Positions 6,588 through 14,990 are shown, numbered from the stretch's first letter. The stretch: DNA of 21,567 nucleotides from an uncultured Oscillospiraceae bacterium (GCA_958426425.1 CATZYY010000026.1:1-21567); one strand, 5' to 3'. The notes: generated from the sequence alone by a model not told the origin. Made by a program: numbers and translations.

Positions 6588-7961
6588 TTACAGGGAGTTT
6601 TTGCCCCGAGCCATGTATTTGCCAGCGGGCTCCTGGACCAGGACCTTCCCATCCTCTACGGACAGGGCGCCCCGCAGCCAGACCTGCCGGATGCCGCCGG
6701 CGGTGACAAAGCCCTCATAGGGGTTGTAGTCCACGTTGGCCACGCAGTCCTCCGACCGGATCACATGGCTGGCACCGGGATCGTAAACCACGATGTCCGC
6801 GTCGGAGCCCGGGCGCAGAACGCCCTTCCGGGGGAACAGGCCGTAGAGCTTGGCGGGATTTTCGCTGAGGGCACGGCACATGCCCGCAAGGCGCATGCGC
6901 TTTTGCGCCACGCCGAAGGAATAGATCAGTTCGCCCCGGGTCTCCACGCCGGGAAGGCCGCCGGGGATCTTGGTGAAGTCCTCCCGGCCCATGTCCTTTT
7001 GAGACAGGGTGAAGGAGCAGTGGTCGGTGGAGATGGTCTGAATCTCACCCCGGCGCAGGGCCCGCCACAGTGCGGCCTGCTGGCCCTTCTCCCGCAGAGG
7101 CGGGGCGCAGACATACCGGGCCGCGGCGGAGTAGTCCTCGTTGAAATATACGGACTCGTCCAGGGTCAGATACTGGGGGCAGGTTTCCACATACACCTTC
7201 TGGCCCCTGCGGCGGGCCTGCCGCACCTCCTGAAGGGCGTCCTCATTGGTCAGGTGGACGATCACCACCGGGCAGTCCGCCGCCTGGGCAATCCGCAGCA
7301 GGCGGCTCACCGCCTCCGCCTCCAGATAGGGCGGCCGGGTCAGGGGATGGGAGGCGGGGGACAGCTCCCCGGCGGCCTTCCGTTCGGCGATCATGCCGTC
7401 GATGACGCCGGCGTTCTCACAGTGGAACCCGGCGATGCCGCCCAGGGATTTGAGCTCCTTCAATGCCCAGTACACGTCCCGGTCGCCGATCATCATGGCC
7501 GGATAGGTCAGGTACATCTTGAACGAGGAGATGCCCTGGGCGAACATGTCCGGCAGCTCCGCCCGGATAGATTCGTTCCAGTCGTCAATGGTCATGTGGA
7601 AGCCGTAGTCGCAGAAGGTGCGGCCGTCGGCCTTTTTGTGCCACAGGTCCAGACCGTAGTGGAGAGACTCGCCCTTGTTGGGGCAGGCGAAGTCGATGAC
7701 CGTGGTGGTGCCGCCCCGGAGGGCCGCCCGGCTGCCGGTGTAGAAATCATCGGCAGTGGTGGTGTTTGCCACATCCAGATCAAAGTGGGTGTGGGCGTCG
7801 ATAAAGCCGGGGAACAGCAGACAGCCGGTCACATCCACCGTCCGGTCGCCGTCCTCCAGGTCCCGGCCCATCCGGATGATCTTCTCTCCCTCAATCAGCA
7901 CGTCCGTCCGTCTCTGGCCGGAGCCGGAGACCACCGTGCCGCCCTTGAGCAGTGTCCGCAT
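6588..7961 (-). CDS. hydA: Dihydropyrimidinase / D-hydantoinase
   Basis: This 457-residue amidohydrolase opens the ring of dihydropyrimidines or 5-substituted hydantoins and acts in the cytoplasm. Metal-site residues are visible in order: GFIDAHTHFD (H57, H59), the lysine K148 in SSFKMYLTY that is carboxylated in the family, H180 in GFHCEN, H236 in IVHLTNEDA and D313 in STDHCSF. The IPGGLPGVETR loop that follows is typical of dihydropyrimidinases and hydantoinases rather than dihydroorotases. Length fits the family (about 460). The ATG at 7961 has GGAGGT 6 bases upstream. No transporter, carbamoylase or dihydropyrimidine dehydrogenase gene is adjacent, so the pathway cannot be fixed; pyrimidine breakdown is the default, and allantoinase is less likely. 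Confidence 0.9.
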   Translation of the reverse strand: MRTLLKGGTVVSGSGQRRTDVLIEGEKIIRMGRDLEDGDRTVDVTGCLLFPGFIDAHTHFDLDVANTTTADDFYTGSRAALRGGTTTVIDFACPNKGESLHYGLDLWHKKADGRTFCDYGFHMTIDDWNESIRAELPDMFAQGISSFKMYLTYPAMMIGDRDVYWALKELKSLGGIAGFHCENAGVIDGMIAERKAAGELSPASHPLTRPPYLEAEAVSRLLRIAQAADCPVVIVHLTNEDALQEVRQARRRGQKVYVETCPQYLTLDESVYFNEDYSAAARYVCAPPLREKGQQAALWRALRRGEIQTISTDHCSFTLSQKDMGREDFTKIPGGLPGVETRGELIYSFGVAQKRMRLAGMCRALSENPAKLYGLFPRKGVLRPGSDADIVVYDPGASHVIRSEDCVANVDYNPYEGFVTAGGIRQVWLRGALSVEDGKVLVQEPAGKYMARGKNSL

Positions 7962-8011
7962 AAGAAACCTCCCTTTCCGGGCCGCCGGGGCGGCCGTGTG
8001 TTGTTGGGACT

Positions 8012-8040
8012 AGTATACCACCACCTGCGGCGGATTACCA
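8012..8040 (-). promoter_or_regulatory. Possible hydantoinase promoter
   Basis: On the minus strand TATACT (8017-8012) is a good -10, 17 bases from a poor -35 (TGGTAA, 8040-8035), about 50 bases before the start codon. Confidence 0.4.
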
Positions 8041-8149
8041 GAGGGGACGTCGAAAAGGGGGCCTTTTCCCGCCAAAAGTCCGGGCCTGGTAAAGAAGAAA
8101 TAAAAGGGAGAGAAAACTTGCGATGGGTCCTGGCCTTTTCCGGGAGATC

Positions 8150-8158
8150 TGCTATACT
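8150..8158 (+). promoter_or_regulatory. Extended -10 promoter of the SLH nucleotidase
   Basis: TGCTATACT is an extended -10 element (TG, one base, TATACT). No good -35 is found at 16-18 bases upstream, which is usual for extended -10 promoters. The start codon is about 50 bases downstream. Confidence 0.5.
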
Positions 8159-8210
8159 GTCCATATAGGTTCATGTGTCTGGGGAACGAGGCAGGTGAGG
8201 AGCAAAGGAG

Positions 8211-10433
8211 ATGCGTGCGATGAGAAGGAAAATTGTATCGCTGCTTCTGGCGGCGGCCATGGCCATTTCACTGACGGTCACCGCCCAGGGAGCGGAGACC
8301 ATGGAGGGAGACATCGTTATTCTCCATACCAACGATGTCCACGGCGCCATCGGCGGCTATGCCAAGGTGGCGGCGCTGAAGGACGCGTATGAGGCCCGGG
8401 GCGCCTACGTCCTGCTGCTGGACGCCGGCGACTTCATCCAGGGAGATCCCACCGTCAGCGTGTCCCAGGGCGCCGCGGCCGTGGAGCTGATGAACCTGGC
8501 GGGCTACGACGGGGCCACCCTGGGTAACCATGAGTTTGACTATGGCTATGAAAACCTGAGCACGTTGGCGGAGGCGGCGGAATTCCCCATTATGGCCCTC
8601 AACGTCCTCAAAAGTGTCCAGGTGTCCTTTGGGGGCAGCGTCTCCTCCATGGAGCTGCCGATTTTTGAGGATCACACCATCTTCACCGCTCCGGACGGCA
8701 CCAAGATCGGCGTGTTTGGCCTGGATACGCCGGAGACCGCCACCAAGGCCCATCCCGCCAAGCTCCAGGGGGTGTCGTTCCTCTCCGGGCAGGAGCTGAT
8801 TGACAGTGTCCGGGCGGAGGTGCAGCTGCTGGAGGACGCCCATTGTGAATACATCGTCTGCCTGGGCCACTTGGGCATTGACGATGCCTCCGCTGGCAGC
8901 CGCTCCATCGACCTTTTGCAGAATGTGGCGGGCATCGACGTGTTCATTGACGGCCACTCCCACTCCACGTTGGAGGAGGTCAACGCCGCCGTGGAGAGCG
9001 CAGGTATCACAGAGACCGTCCTCACCTCCACCGGCACCAAGCTGGAGAGCGTGGGCGTAGTCACCATTCACGACGGCGCCATCAGCGCCGAGACCATCCC
9101 CCTGTCCAGCCTGACGGAGGAGGACGCGGCGGTAGCTGCCCGGGCAGCCGAAATCCAGCAGCAGATCGACCGGGACTACGGCGCTGTGTTCGCTGTCTCT
9201 GAGGTGACGCTCAACGGCGAGCGGGCCCCCGGCAACCGCACGGAGGAGACCAACCTGGGCGATTTAATCTGCGACGCCATGGTGTGGGGCGCGGAGAAAA
9301 ACGGGCAGAGCGTGGACGGGGCTATCAACAACGGCGGCGGCATCCGGGCCAGCATCGCCGCCGGCGATGTGACCAAGCGGGATATCAACGCGGTGCTGCC
9401 CTTCGGAAACACGCTGACCATTGTGGAAGTCACCGGCGCCCAGCTGCTGGAGGCACTGGAGGCGTCCACCTTCTGTACGCCGGAGGAGCTGGGCGGCTTC
9501 CCCCAGGTCAGCGGTATGGAGTTCACAGTAGACACGGCGGTGGCTTACGACCCCGGCGACCTGTACCCCGGCTCCACATACTATGAACCCGCCAGTATCG
9601 GGCGGGTGAATATCCAGACCGTGGGCGGTGAGGCCTTTGATCCGGAGGACACCTATTTCATTGCCACCAACGACTTCGTGGCCGCCGGCGGCGACACCTA
9701 TTACACCTTTGCCGCCGCGGGAACCTGCTACGACCTGGGGCTGCCTCTGGACGAGATCGTGATGGACTACATCTCCCAGGAGCTGGGCGGCGTGGTCACT
9801 GCCGCCGATTACGGAGCACCTGCGGGCCGCATCATCATCGAGCAGAGCCCGGTCAATCCGTTCACTGACGTAGCGGAAACCTCCGCTTATTATGATGGTA
9901 TCCTGTGGGCCGTGGAGAATCAGATCACCACCGGCACCGGAGACGGCACCACCTTTTCCCCCGACAGTCCCTGCACCCGGGCCCAGATCGCGGTGTTTTT
10001 GTGGCGGGCCGCCGGAAGCCCGGAGCCCGCGCTGACGGAACAGCAGTTCATGGATGTGGACGATCCTGACGCTTACTACTACAAAGCGATCCTGTGGGCG
10101 GCGGAGATGGACATGGAGTACAGTGGAACGTTCTCTCCCAATGCGCCTTGCACCCGTCTGGAAGCGGTGTACTTTCTGTGGCGGGCTGCCGGAAGCCCGG
10201 AGGTGGACATGGAACCTTCCTTTACCGATGTGGCCTGGGAGGAGACGGAGGACGGCGGTCAGCCCCGGTATCTTGAGGCCGGAAACGCCGTAGCATGGGC
10301 CGTGGAAAACGGCGTGACCCGGGGCACCACAGAGACGACCTTTAGCCCCGACAGGACCTGTACCCGTGGCCAGATCGCGACCTTCCTGTACCGCTCTCCC
10401 GGCGCCGCTGCTTCGGTCGGGGAGACCGCCTGA
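8211..10433 (+). CDS. Exported 5'-nucleotidase / metallophosphoesterase with three SLH repeats
   Basis: The protein has 740 residues. A signal peptide (about 1-29: RRK, then LLLAAAMAISLTV, then AQGAE) directs export. The metallophosphoesterase domain follows: LHTNDVHGAIGG (39-50, metal ligands D42 and H44), LLDAGDFIQGD (70-79) and GNHEFDYG (105-112). The 5'-nucleotidase C-terminal domain spans about 325-500, with INNGGGIR near 370-377 and LPFGNTL after it. Three S-layer-homology repeats fill about 547-735, each with an FSPDxxCTRxQ-like core; the second has a diverged CTRLE. The family releases phosphate from nucleotides or related molecules outside the cell. The SLH repeats should bind pyruvylated wall polymer, which the CsaB fusion in this window could supply. 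ATG codons at 8211 and 8220 are both possible: GAGGAG sits 8 bases before the first and AAGGAG 9 bases before the second. Confidence 0.92.
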   Translation: MRAMRRKIVSLLLAAAMAISLTVTAQGAETMEGDIVILHTNDVHGAIGGYAKVAALKDAYEARGAYVLLLDAGDFIQGDPTVSVSQGAAAVELMNLAGYDGATLGNHEFDYGYENLSTLAEAAEFPIMALNVLKSVQVSFGGSVSSMELPIFEDHTIFTAPDGTKIGVFGLDTPETATKAHPAKLQGVSFLSGQELIDSVRAEVQLLEDAHCEYIVCLGHLGIDDASAGSRSIDLLQNVAGIDVFIDGHSHSTLEEVNAAVESAGITETVLTSTGTKLESVGVVTIHDGAISAETIPLSSLTEEDAAVAARAAEIQQQIDRDYGAVFAVSEVTLNGERAPGNRTEETNLGDLICDAMVWGAEKNGQSVDGAINNGGGIRASIAAGDVTKRDINAVLPFGNTLTIVEVTGAQLLEALEASTFCTPEELGGFPQVSGMEFTVDTAVAYDPGDLYPGSTYYEPASIGRVNIQTVGGEAFDPEDTYFIATNDFVAAGGDTYYTFAAAGTCYDLGLPLDEIVMDYISQELGGVVTAADYGAPAGRIIIEQSPVNPFTDVAETSAYYDGILWAVENQITTGTGDGTTFSPDSPCTRAQIAVFLWRAAGSPEPALTEQQFMDVDDPDAYYYKAILWAAEMDMEYSGTFSPNAPCTRLEAVYFLWRAAGSPEVDMEPSFTDVAWEETEDGGQPRYLEAGNAVAWAVENGVTRGTTETTFSPDRTCTRGQIATFLYRSPGAAASVGETA

Positions 10434-10462
10434 GCGGGCTAAAAAGCATCCTCTCAACGGCA

Positions 10463-10486
10463 GGGGCGCTGCAAACGCAGCGCCCC
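10463..10486 (+). terminator. Hairpin after the SLH nucleotidase
   Basis: Ten-base perfect arms (GGGGCGCTGC / GCAGCGCCCC) enclose AAAC, 30 bases after the stop. No T-run follows directly, so termination is probable but not certain. Confidence 0.5.
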
Positions 10487-10492
10487 GCAGTA

Positions 10493-10514
10493 TGTCGAAA
10501 AAGACTTTTCGACA
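10493..10514. repeat. Perfect inverted repeat between convergent genes
   Basis: TGTCGAAAA and TTTTCGACA are perfect 9-base arms around AGAC. It is the middle of three hairpins between the SLH nucleotidase and proC; AT-rich arms differ from the GC-rich neighbours. Confidence 0.5.
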
Positions 10515-10522
10515 GTTTGAAA

Positions 10523-10545
10523 GGGCCGCCCCGTCGGGGCGGCCC
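10523..10545 (-). terminator. Hairpin downstream of proC, possibly bidirectional
   Basis: GGGCCGCCCC and GGGGCGGCCC pair around GTC, 11 bases past the proC stop. On the minus strand the stem is followed by TTTCAAAC, a short T-run. Confidence 0.55.
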
Positions 10546-10556
10546 GCTTCGCTGTT

Positions 10557-11351
10557 TTATTTCATCTGCGCACTCTTTTCATAGGCGGCAATGACGGCCT
10601 CCATGACCGCGCTCCGCAGTCCGCCCTTTTCCAGCGCCCGCACGCCCTGGATGGTGGCGCCGCTGGGGGAACAGACCGCGTCTTTCAATGCGCCGGGGTG
10701 GGTCCCTGTCTCCAGCATCAGCTTGGCCGCGCCGATCAGGGTCTGGGCGGCGCACTCCATGGCCATGGGGCGGGTCAGACCGCAGGCCACGCCGCCGTCG
10801 GCCATGGCCTCCAGAAACAGGTCCACAAAGGCTGGACCGCACCCGGCCACGGCGCTGCCGGCGTCCATCAGGTGGTCGTCCAGGGGCAGCAGCCGCCCGG
10901 CGCCGGCCATGGCCTCCAGAAAGGTCTGCCGCTCCGACTCCGTCACGCCGTCGCAGGTGTAGAAAATCACGCCCTCGCCGATGGCGGAGGGGGTGTTGGG
11001 CATGATGCGGATGAGGGGATAGTCCCTGCATCCCCGCTGCCGCAGGTTGGAAATGGTCAGGGCCGCCGCCATGGAGACCAGAACGAAGCGGTCAGTCCGG
11101 GCGGAGAGCACCGGGCTGATTTCCTCCATGAGCCCGGCCACCAGATAGGGCTTGACGCCCAGGAACACAAAGTCCGCCCGAGCTGCCGCAGCGTTATCCA
11201 CAGCGGCGCAGCCCAGCTCCGCGGCCAGGGTCTCCGCCTTGGCTGCCGTCCGGTTGGCCAGCAGGATGTTTTCGCCGGGCAGCTTTTTCCGGGCCGCCCG
11301 GGCCAGGGCGCCGCCCATGTTGCCGGTGCCGATGAAACCAAATGTCGACAT
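10557..11351 (-). CDS. proC: Pyrroline-5-carboxylate reductase
   Basis: The protein has 264 residues. It reduces 1-pyrroline-5-carboxylate to proline with NAD(P)H, the last step of proline synthesis. The Rossmann motif FIGTGNMGGALA is at 5-16, LGVKPY and the IRIMPNTPSAIGEG loop follow, and the dimerisation domain carries GSAVAGCGPAFV and the C-terminal SPSGATIQGVRALE that is typical of ProC. Length is normal. It is the third gene of the proB-proA-proC order; proA ends 39 bases upstream. Start is the ATG at 11351, with a GGAAGAAGGAAAA stretch as a modest ribosome site. Confidence 0.96.
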   Translation of the reverse strand: MSTFGFIGTGNMGGALARAARKKLPGENILLANRTAAKAETLAAELGCAAVDNAAAARADFVFLGVKPYLVAGLMEEISPVLSARTDRFVLVSMAAALTISNLRQRGCRDYPLIRIMPNTPSAIGEGVIFYTCDGVTESERQTFLEAMAGAGRLLPLDDHLMDAGSAVAGCGPAFVDLFLEAMADGGVACGLTRPMAMECAAQTLIGAAKLMLETGTHPGALKDAVCSPSGATIQGVRALEKGGLRSAVMEAVIAAYEKSAQMK

Positions 11352-11390
11352 AATCTCTTTTCCTTCTTCCTCACAGGTGGGCGGGGCCCC

Positions 11391-12638
11391 TCAGCGGACC
11401 TGCCCCTCACCGTAGATGATGTATTTGCAGCTGGTCAGCTCCTCCAGACCCATGGGGCCCCGGGCGTGCATTTTTTGAGTGGAGATGCCGATTTCGGCAC
11501 CCAGGCCGAACTCGCCGCCGTCAGTAAACCGGGTGGAGGCGTTGACATATACCGCCGCTGCGTCCACCGCGTCCAAAAACCGCTGGGCCTTGAAATAGTT
11601 CCGGGTAATGATGGCCTCGGAGTGCTGGGTGCCGTGGGCGTTGATGAAGTCGATGGCCTCCTCCATGCCCCCCACGGTCCGAATGGCCAGAATATAGTCG
11701 TCGTACTCCGCGTCCCAGTCGCTCTCCTGGGCCGGCAGGGCCCGGGTGCCAAGCAGCTCCAGCGCCTCGCTGTCCGCCCGCAGCTCCACGCCCTTTTCGT
11801 CCAGCATGGGCAGGGCCCGTTTCCAGAAGTCCGCCGCCACGTCCCGGTGGACCAGGACGCACTCCGCCGCGTTGCACACCGAGGGCCGGGAGCACTTGGC
11901 GTTGTAGAGAATTTTGGCGGCCATATCCAGGTCCGCCTCGTCGTCCACATACACGTGGCACACGCCCTCTCCCGTGCGGATCACCGGCACGCTGGCCTCC
12001 TTCGCCACGGCCCGGATGAGGCCCGCTCCGCCCCGGGGAATGAGGACATCCACATACCCGTCCAGGTGCATCAGTTCATTGGCTGTCTCATGGGAGGTGT
12101 CCTGGACCAGGGAGATGCAGTCGGCGGGCAATCCCGCCTGCTCCAGGGCCTGACGCATCAGCTCCGTGACGCAGCGGTTGGACCGGATGGCCTCCCTGCC
12201 GCCTCGGAGGATGCACACGTTGCCGGATTTCAGGCACAATGCCGCCGCGTCCACGGTGACGTTGGGCCGGGCCTCGAAGATGATGGCGATGACGCCCAGG
12301 GGCACCCGCCGCCGGCCAATGATGAGGCCGTTGGGCCGGGTCTCCATTTTGTCCACCTTGCCGATGGGGTCCGGCAGGGCGGCCACCTGGCGCACACCCT
12401 CCACAATGCCGGCGATCCGCTCCGGGTTCAGTGTCAGCCGGTCCAGCATGGCCGGCCGCATACCGGCCTCCTTTGCCGCCGCTACGTCGGCGGCGTTGGC
12501 GGTGAGCCATTCATCCTGCCGCTCCGTCAAGACAGCGGCGATAGCCTCCAGGGCGGCGTTTTTCCTGGCCGTCCCGGCAGTGGAAAGGGCATAGGACGCG
12601 GCCTTCGCCGCGGCGCCCTGCTTTTGCAGATCCGTCAT
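11391..12638 (-). CDS. proA: Gamma-glutamyl phosphate reductase
   Basis: The protein has 415 residues, the usual length. It reduces gamma-glutamyl phosphate, made by ProB, to glutamate semialdehyde, which cyclises to the substrate of ProC. It belongs to the aldehyde dehydrogenase fold: VPLGVIAIIFEARPNVTVDAA (112-132) is the conserved N-terminal signature, LRGGREA and the KEASVPVIRTGEG stretch follow, and C255 in SRPSVCNAAEC is the catalytic cysteine. The ATG at 12638 has AAGGGG at a suitable distance. It lies 90 bases after proB, a gap that carries a small repeat, and 39 bases before proC. Confidence 0.97.
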   Translation of the reverse strand: MTDLQKQGAAAKAASYALSTAGTARKNAALEAIAAVLTERQDEWLTANAADVAAAKEAGMRPAMLDRLTLNPERIAGIVEGVRQVAALPDPIGKVDKMETRPNGLIIGRRRVPLGVIAIIFEARPNVTVDAAALCLKSGNVCILRGGREAIRSNRCVTELMRQALEQAGLPADCISLVQDTSHETANELMHLDGYVDVLIPRGGAGLIRAVAKEASVPVIRTGEGVCHVYVDDEADLDMAAKILYNAKCSRPSVCNAAECVLVHRDVAADFWKRALPMLDEKGVELRADSEALELLGTRALPAQESDWDAEYDDYILAIRTVGGMEEAIDFINAHGTQHSEAIITRNYFKAQRFLDAVDAAAVYVNASTRFTDGGEFGLGAEIGISTQKMHARGPMGLEELTSCKYIIYGEGQVR

Positions 12639-12655
12639 ATCAATGCACCCCTTTT

Positions 12656-12694
12656 GAGTTGAGAGTGGAAAGCTGCGAGCTGGGAGTTGAAAGT
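12656..12694. repeat. Two GAGTTGARAGT boxes between proB and proA
   Basis: GAGTTGAGAGT (12656-12666) and GAGTTGAAAGT (12684-12694) are direct repeats 28 bases apart with one mismatch, in the 90-base gap of the operon. Purpose unknown; a degenerate dispersed repeat is possible. Confidence 0.4.
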
Positions 12695-12728
12695 AACAAG
12701 AACGTCACTCCGCGCTCTGCGCTGCGCT

Positions 12729-13535
12729 TTATTTTTCACGCTTGGCAATGAACCGGGTGCCGATGTCGGCCCCCTCCACGATGCCGTACAGGTCCTCCGT
12801 CCGCTTGCCGTTGGTGATGACCATGTCGCACCCGGCGTCCATGGCCCGCCGGGCGGCGGAGAGCTTGGTGGCCATGCCGCCGGTACCCCGCCAGCTGCCG
12901 GCGCCGCCGGCCATGTCCAGGATTTCCGGCGTCAGAGCCTCCACCCGGTGGAGGAGCTTGGCGCCGGGATGGGTCTTGGGGTCGGCGTCGTAGAGCCCGT
13001 CGATGTCGCTGAGCAGCACCAGTAAGTCCGCATGGCACAGCGCCGCCACAATGGCGGAGAGGGTGTCGTTATCGCCCAGGACCTTGTGGTGGCCGGTCTC
13101 GATCTCGGCGGAGGAGACGGAGTCGTTCTCGTTGACCACGGGGATGACCCCCATCTCCAGCAAGGCGGAGAAGGTGCCCCGCAGGTGCTCCGCTCGGTCC
13201 GGGTCCTCCACGTCGTCCCCGGTCAGCAGGATCTGAGCCATGGCGCAGTTGTATTCGGAAAAGAGCTTGTCGTATATGTGCATCATCCGGCACTGCCCTA
13301 CGGCTGCCGCCGCCTGCTTCATTCGCAGTTCCCTGGGCCGCTCGGCAAGGCCTAACTTGGCGGTGCCCACGGCGATGGCGCCGGAGGTCACCAGAATCAC
13401 CTCGTTGCCGGCGCCGTGCAGGTCCGCCAGGGTCCGAACCAGATGCTCCATGCTCCTGAGGTCCAGGGACCCGGAGTCATGGGTCAGGGTGGAGGTGCCC
13501 ACCTTCACTACAATGCGCTGCTTTGTCTGTTCCAA
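12729..13535 (-). CDS. proB: Glutamate 5-kinase, short form without PUA domain
   Basis: The protein has 268 residues. It phosphorylates glutamate with ATP, the first and normally proline-inhibited step of proline synthesis. The amino-acid kinase domain is clear: RIVVKVGTSTLT near the N-terminus, VILVTSGAIAVG, the PVVNENDSVS loop that binds glutamate, LGDNDTLSAIVA, LLSDIDGLYDADP and GTGGMATKLSAA. It stops after the kinase domain, so the C-terminal PUA domain of E. coli ProB (367 residues) is absent. I choose a TTG start at 13535: GGAGGAG lies 7 bases upstream and no ATG is in frame there. A longer reading to 13676 would overlap the upstream gene. The upstream stop codon TAA is 2 bases away, with the ribosome site inside that gene's last codons, so translation is probably coupled. 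Confidence 0.93.
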   Translation of the reverse strand: MEQTKQRIVVKVGTSTLTHDSGSLDLRSMEHLVRTLADLHGAGNEVILVTSGAIAVGTAKLGLAERPRELRMKQAAAAVGQCRMMHIYDKLFSEYNCAMAQILLTGDDVEDPDRAEHLRGTFSALLEMGVIPVVNENDSVSSAEIETGHHKVLGDNDTLSAIVAALCHADLLVLLSDIDGLYDADPKTHPGAKLLHRVEALTPEILDMAGGAGSWRGTGGMATKLSAARRAMDAGCDMVITNGKRTEDLYGIVEGADIGTRFIAKREK

Positions 13536-13537
13536 CG

Positions 13538-14134
13538 TTATGCTCCTCCTTGGGTGGTTGTGGATATGGAATCGCCCATGCCCAGCAGGTCCAGGGCGTC
13601 CTGATAGTCCCCGGAGAGGATGTTCTCCTCCAGCCGGGCCATGGTGTCCTCGCAAGACTCCGCCACCGCGTCCCACAGGGGGCGGGAGATGGTCACGATT
13701 TCGGACAGAGCCTCCGCGTCAGCGCAGCCGGCGCCCAGCAGCGCCGGTTTCCAGGACGCCAAATAGACCTTGGCATTGGAATATTGGCGGGACTGGGACA
13801 GCTCTGCCATGTCCGCGATGGCGACGGCTTTTTCCCGAAGAAAGGCCAGACCCGATGAGACGACATAATTTTCCGCCGGGTCATCCGCGATCTCCCCGGC
13901 CGCCTCGGCCTGCTGGGCTTCCCGTGTGATCCGATTCACATCGTTGGAGAATATCCGCATCTGCCGGTTGAAATTGGAAAGGGCGGCCTGGATTTCATTT
14001 TCTTTTTCCGCACGCTCCAGCGCCGTCCGCACACCCATACCAGCCCCAAAGAACAGCGCCAGGACCAGGCAGGCGATCAGAAGCCGGGGCCAATGGATTC
14101 GGACGGCGGACAGTTTTTGCCGGACCTTTTCCAT
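13538..14134 (-). CDS. Membrane-anchored protein of unknown function, first gene of the pro operon
   Basis: The protein has 198 residues from the ATG at 14134, chosen because GGGAGGTG lies 6 bases upstream; a longer reading to a TTG at 14170 lacks a ribosome site. A basic N-terminus is followed by one membrane helix (RLLIACLVLALFFGAGMGV, about 17-35) and a long, charged, helical and probably coiled-coil outer part. Single conserved-looking tryptophans and a cysteine occur in the second half. I recognise no family. It is coupled to proB: its stop is 2 bases before the proB start and its last codons form the proB ribosome site. Whether it serves proline metabolism or only shares the transcript is unknown. 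Confidence 0.7.
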   Translation of the reverse strand: MEKVRQKLSAVRIHWPRLLIACLVLALFFGAGMGVRTALERAEKENEIQAALSNFNRQMRIFSNDVNRITREAQQAEAAGEIADDPAENYVVSSGLAFLREKAVAIADMAELSQSRQYSNAKVYLASWKPALLGAGCADAEALSEIVTISRPLWDAVAESCEDTMARLEENILSGDYQDALDLLGMGDSISTTTQGGA

Positions 14135-14273
14135 GAGACGCACCTCCCGCTTTGTGACCTGGGATTTCAAAAATTTTTTTTTATCATATCATAGGACCGG
14201 GAAAAAAGGAAGACCGGAGGGCGGGTAGTTTTTGCAAAAAAAGCAGATGCTAGGGGAGAAAGCGAGGGATTCC

Positions 14274-14990
14274 ATGAGCGAACAGACCAAACCGCAGAAC
14301 CATACCGGGGAAAACGACGAAAATACCGGCGGCGCCGCCCAGCAGATCGTGGATTTCGGCTCCGCCCTGACCCGGACGCCCCACGGCAGCGTCTACTGCA
14401 TGACCATCATCGGCCAGATCGAAGGCCACAACGCCGCCTCGGACCACACAAAAACCACCAAGTACGAGCATGTGCTGCCGCTTCTTGCCAAGCTGGAGGA
14501 GTCGGAGGAGGTGGACGGTGTGCTGTTCCTTCTCAACACCGTAGGCGGCGATGTGGAGGCGGGCCTTGCCATGGCGGAGCTGATTGCCGGCATGACCAAG
14601 CCCACGGTCTCCATTGTCCTGGGGGGCAGTCACTCCATCGGGGTGCCCTTGGCGGTGGCGGCACGGCGCAGCTTCGCTGTGCCCTCCGCCGCCATGACCG
14701 TCCACCCGGTCCGCATGAGCGGCACCGTCATCGCCGCCCCCCAGACGTACAGCTACTTTCAGCGGCTCCAGGAGCGGATTGTGGCCTTTGTCTCCGGCCA
14801 CAGCCATATCTCCGCTGAGGATTTCCAGGCCCTGATGCTCCGCAAGGACGACATGGCCGCCGACGTGGGCAGCGTCCTCTACGGGGAGGAGGCGGTGCAG
14901 GCGGGGCTCATTGACCAGGTGGGAGGGCTCTCCGACGGCCTCCAGTGCCTGTACCGTCAGATCGAGCAATACCGGAAAGCCGGAGACTGA
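14274..14990 (+). CDS. tepA: ClpP-fold serine protease, TepA-like
   Basis: The protein has 238 residues, close to B. subtilis TepA. The start chosen is the ATG at 14274, with GAGGGA 4 bases upstream; ATG 14247 and TTG 14232 are in frame but lack a ribosome site. After a polar tail (about 1-24) comes a ClpP/crotonase fold: VDGVLFLLNTVGGDVEAGLAMAE-like core (80-102), GGSHSIGVPLAVA (117-129), where S121 aligns with the ClpP nucleophile, and MTVHPVRMSG (141-150) with H144 as the histidine. There is no signal peptide, so the site is the cytoplasm or inner membrane face. TepA proteins have been linked to protein export and spore development, but their substrates are poorly known. It stands alone, divergent from the pro operon, and ends in a strong terminator. 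Confidence 0.85.
   Translation: MSEQTKPQNHTGENDENTGGAAQQIVDFGSALTRTPHGSVYCMTIIGQIEGHNAASDHTKTTKYEHVLPLLAKLEESEEVDGVLFLLNTVGGDVEAGLAMAELIAGMTKPTVSIVLGGSHSIGVPLAVAARRSFAVPSAAMTVHPVRMSGTVIAAPQTYSYFQRLQERIVAFVSGHSHISAEDFQALMLRKDDMAADVGSVLYGEEAVQAGLIDQVGGLSDGLQCLYRQIEQYRKAGD

Noticed and set aside
6765..8168. Long plus-strand frame opposite the hydantoinase gene
   Set aside because: Antisense shadow; the minus strand carries all the metal-site residues of the amidohydrolase.
10698..12662. 654-codon plus-strand frame across proC and proA
   Set aside because: Antisense shadow with low-complexity G/H/Q-rich translation; proC and proA are unambiguous on the other strand.
14135..14273. Possible T-box or other leader upstream of the proline genes
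   Set aside because: Only 139 bases separate the divergent genes and no stem-loop set or terminator is present that would fit a T-box; tandem TATGAT on the minus strand is only a weak promoter hint.
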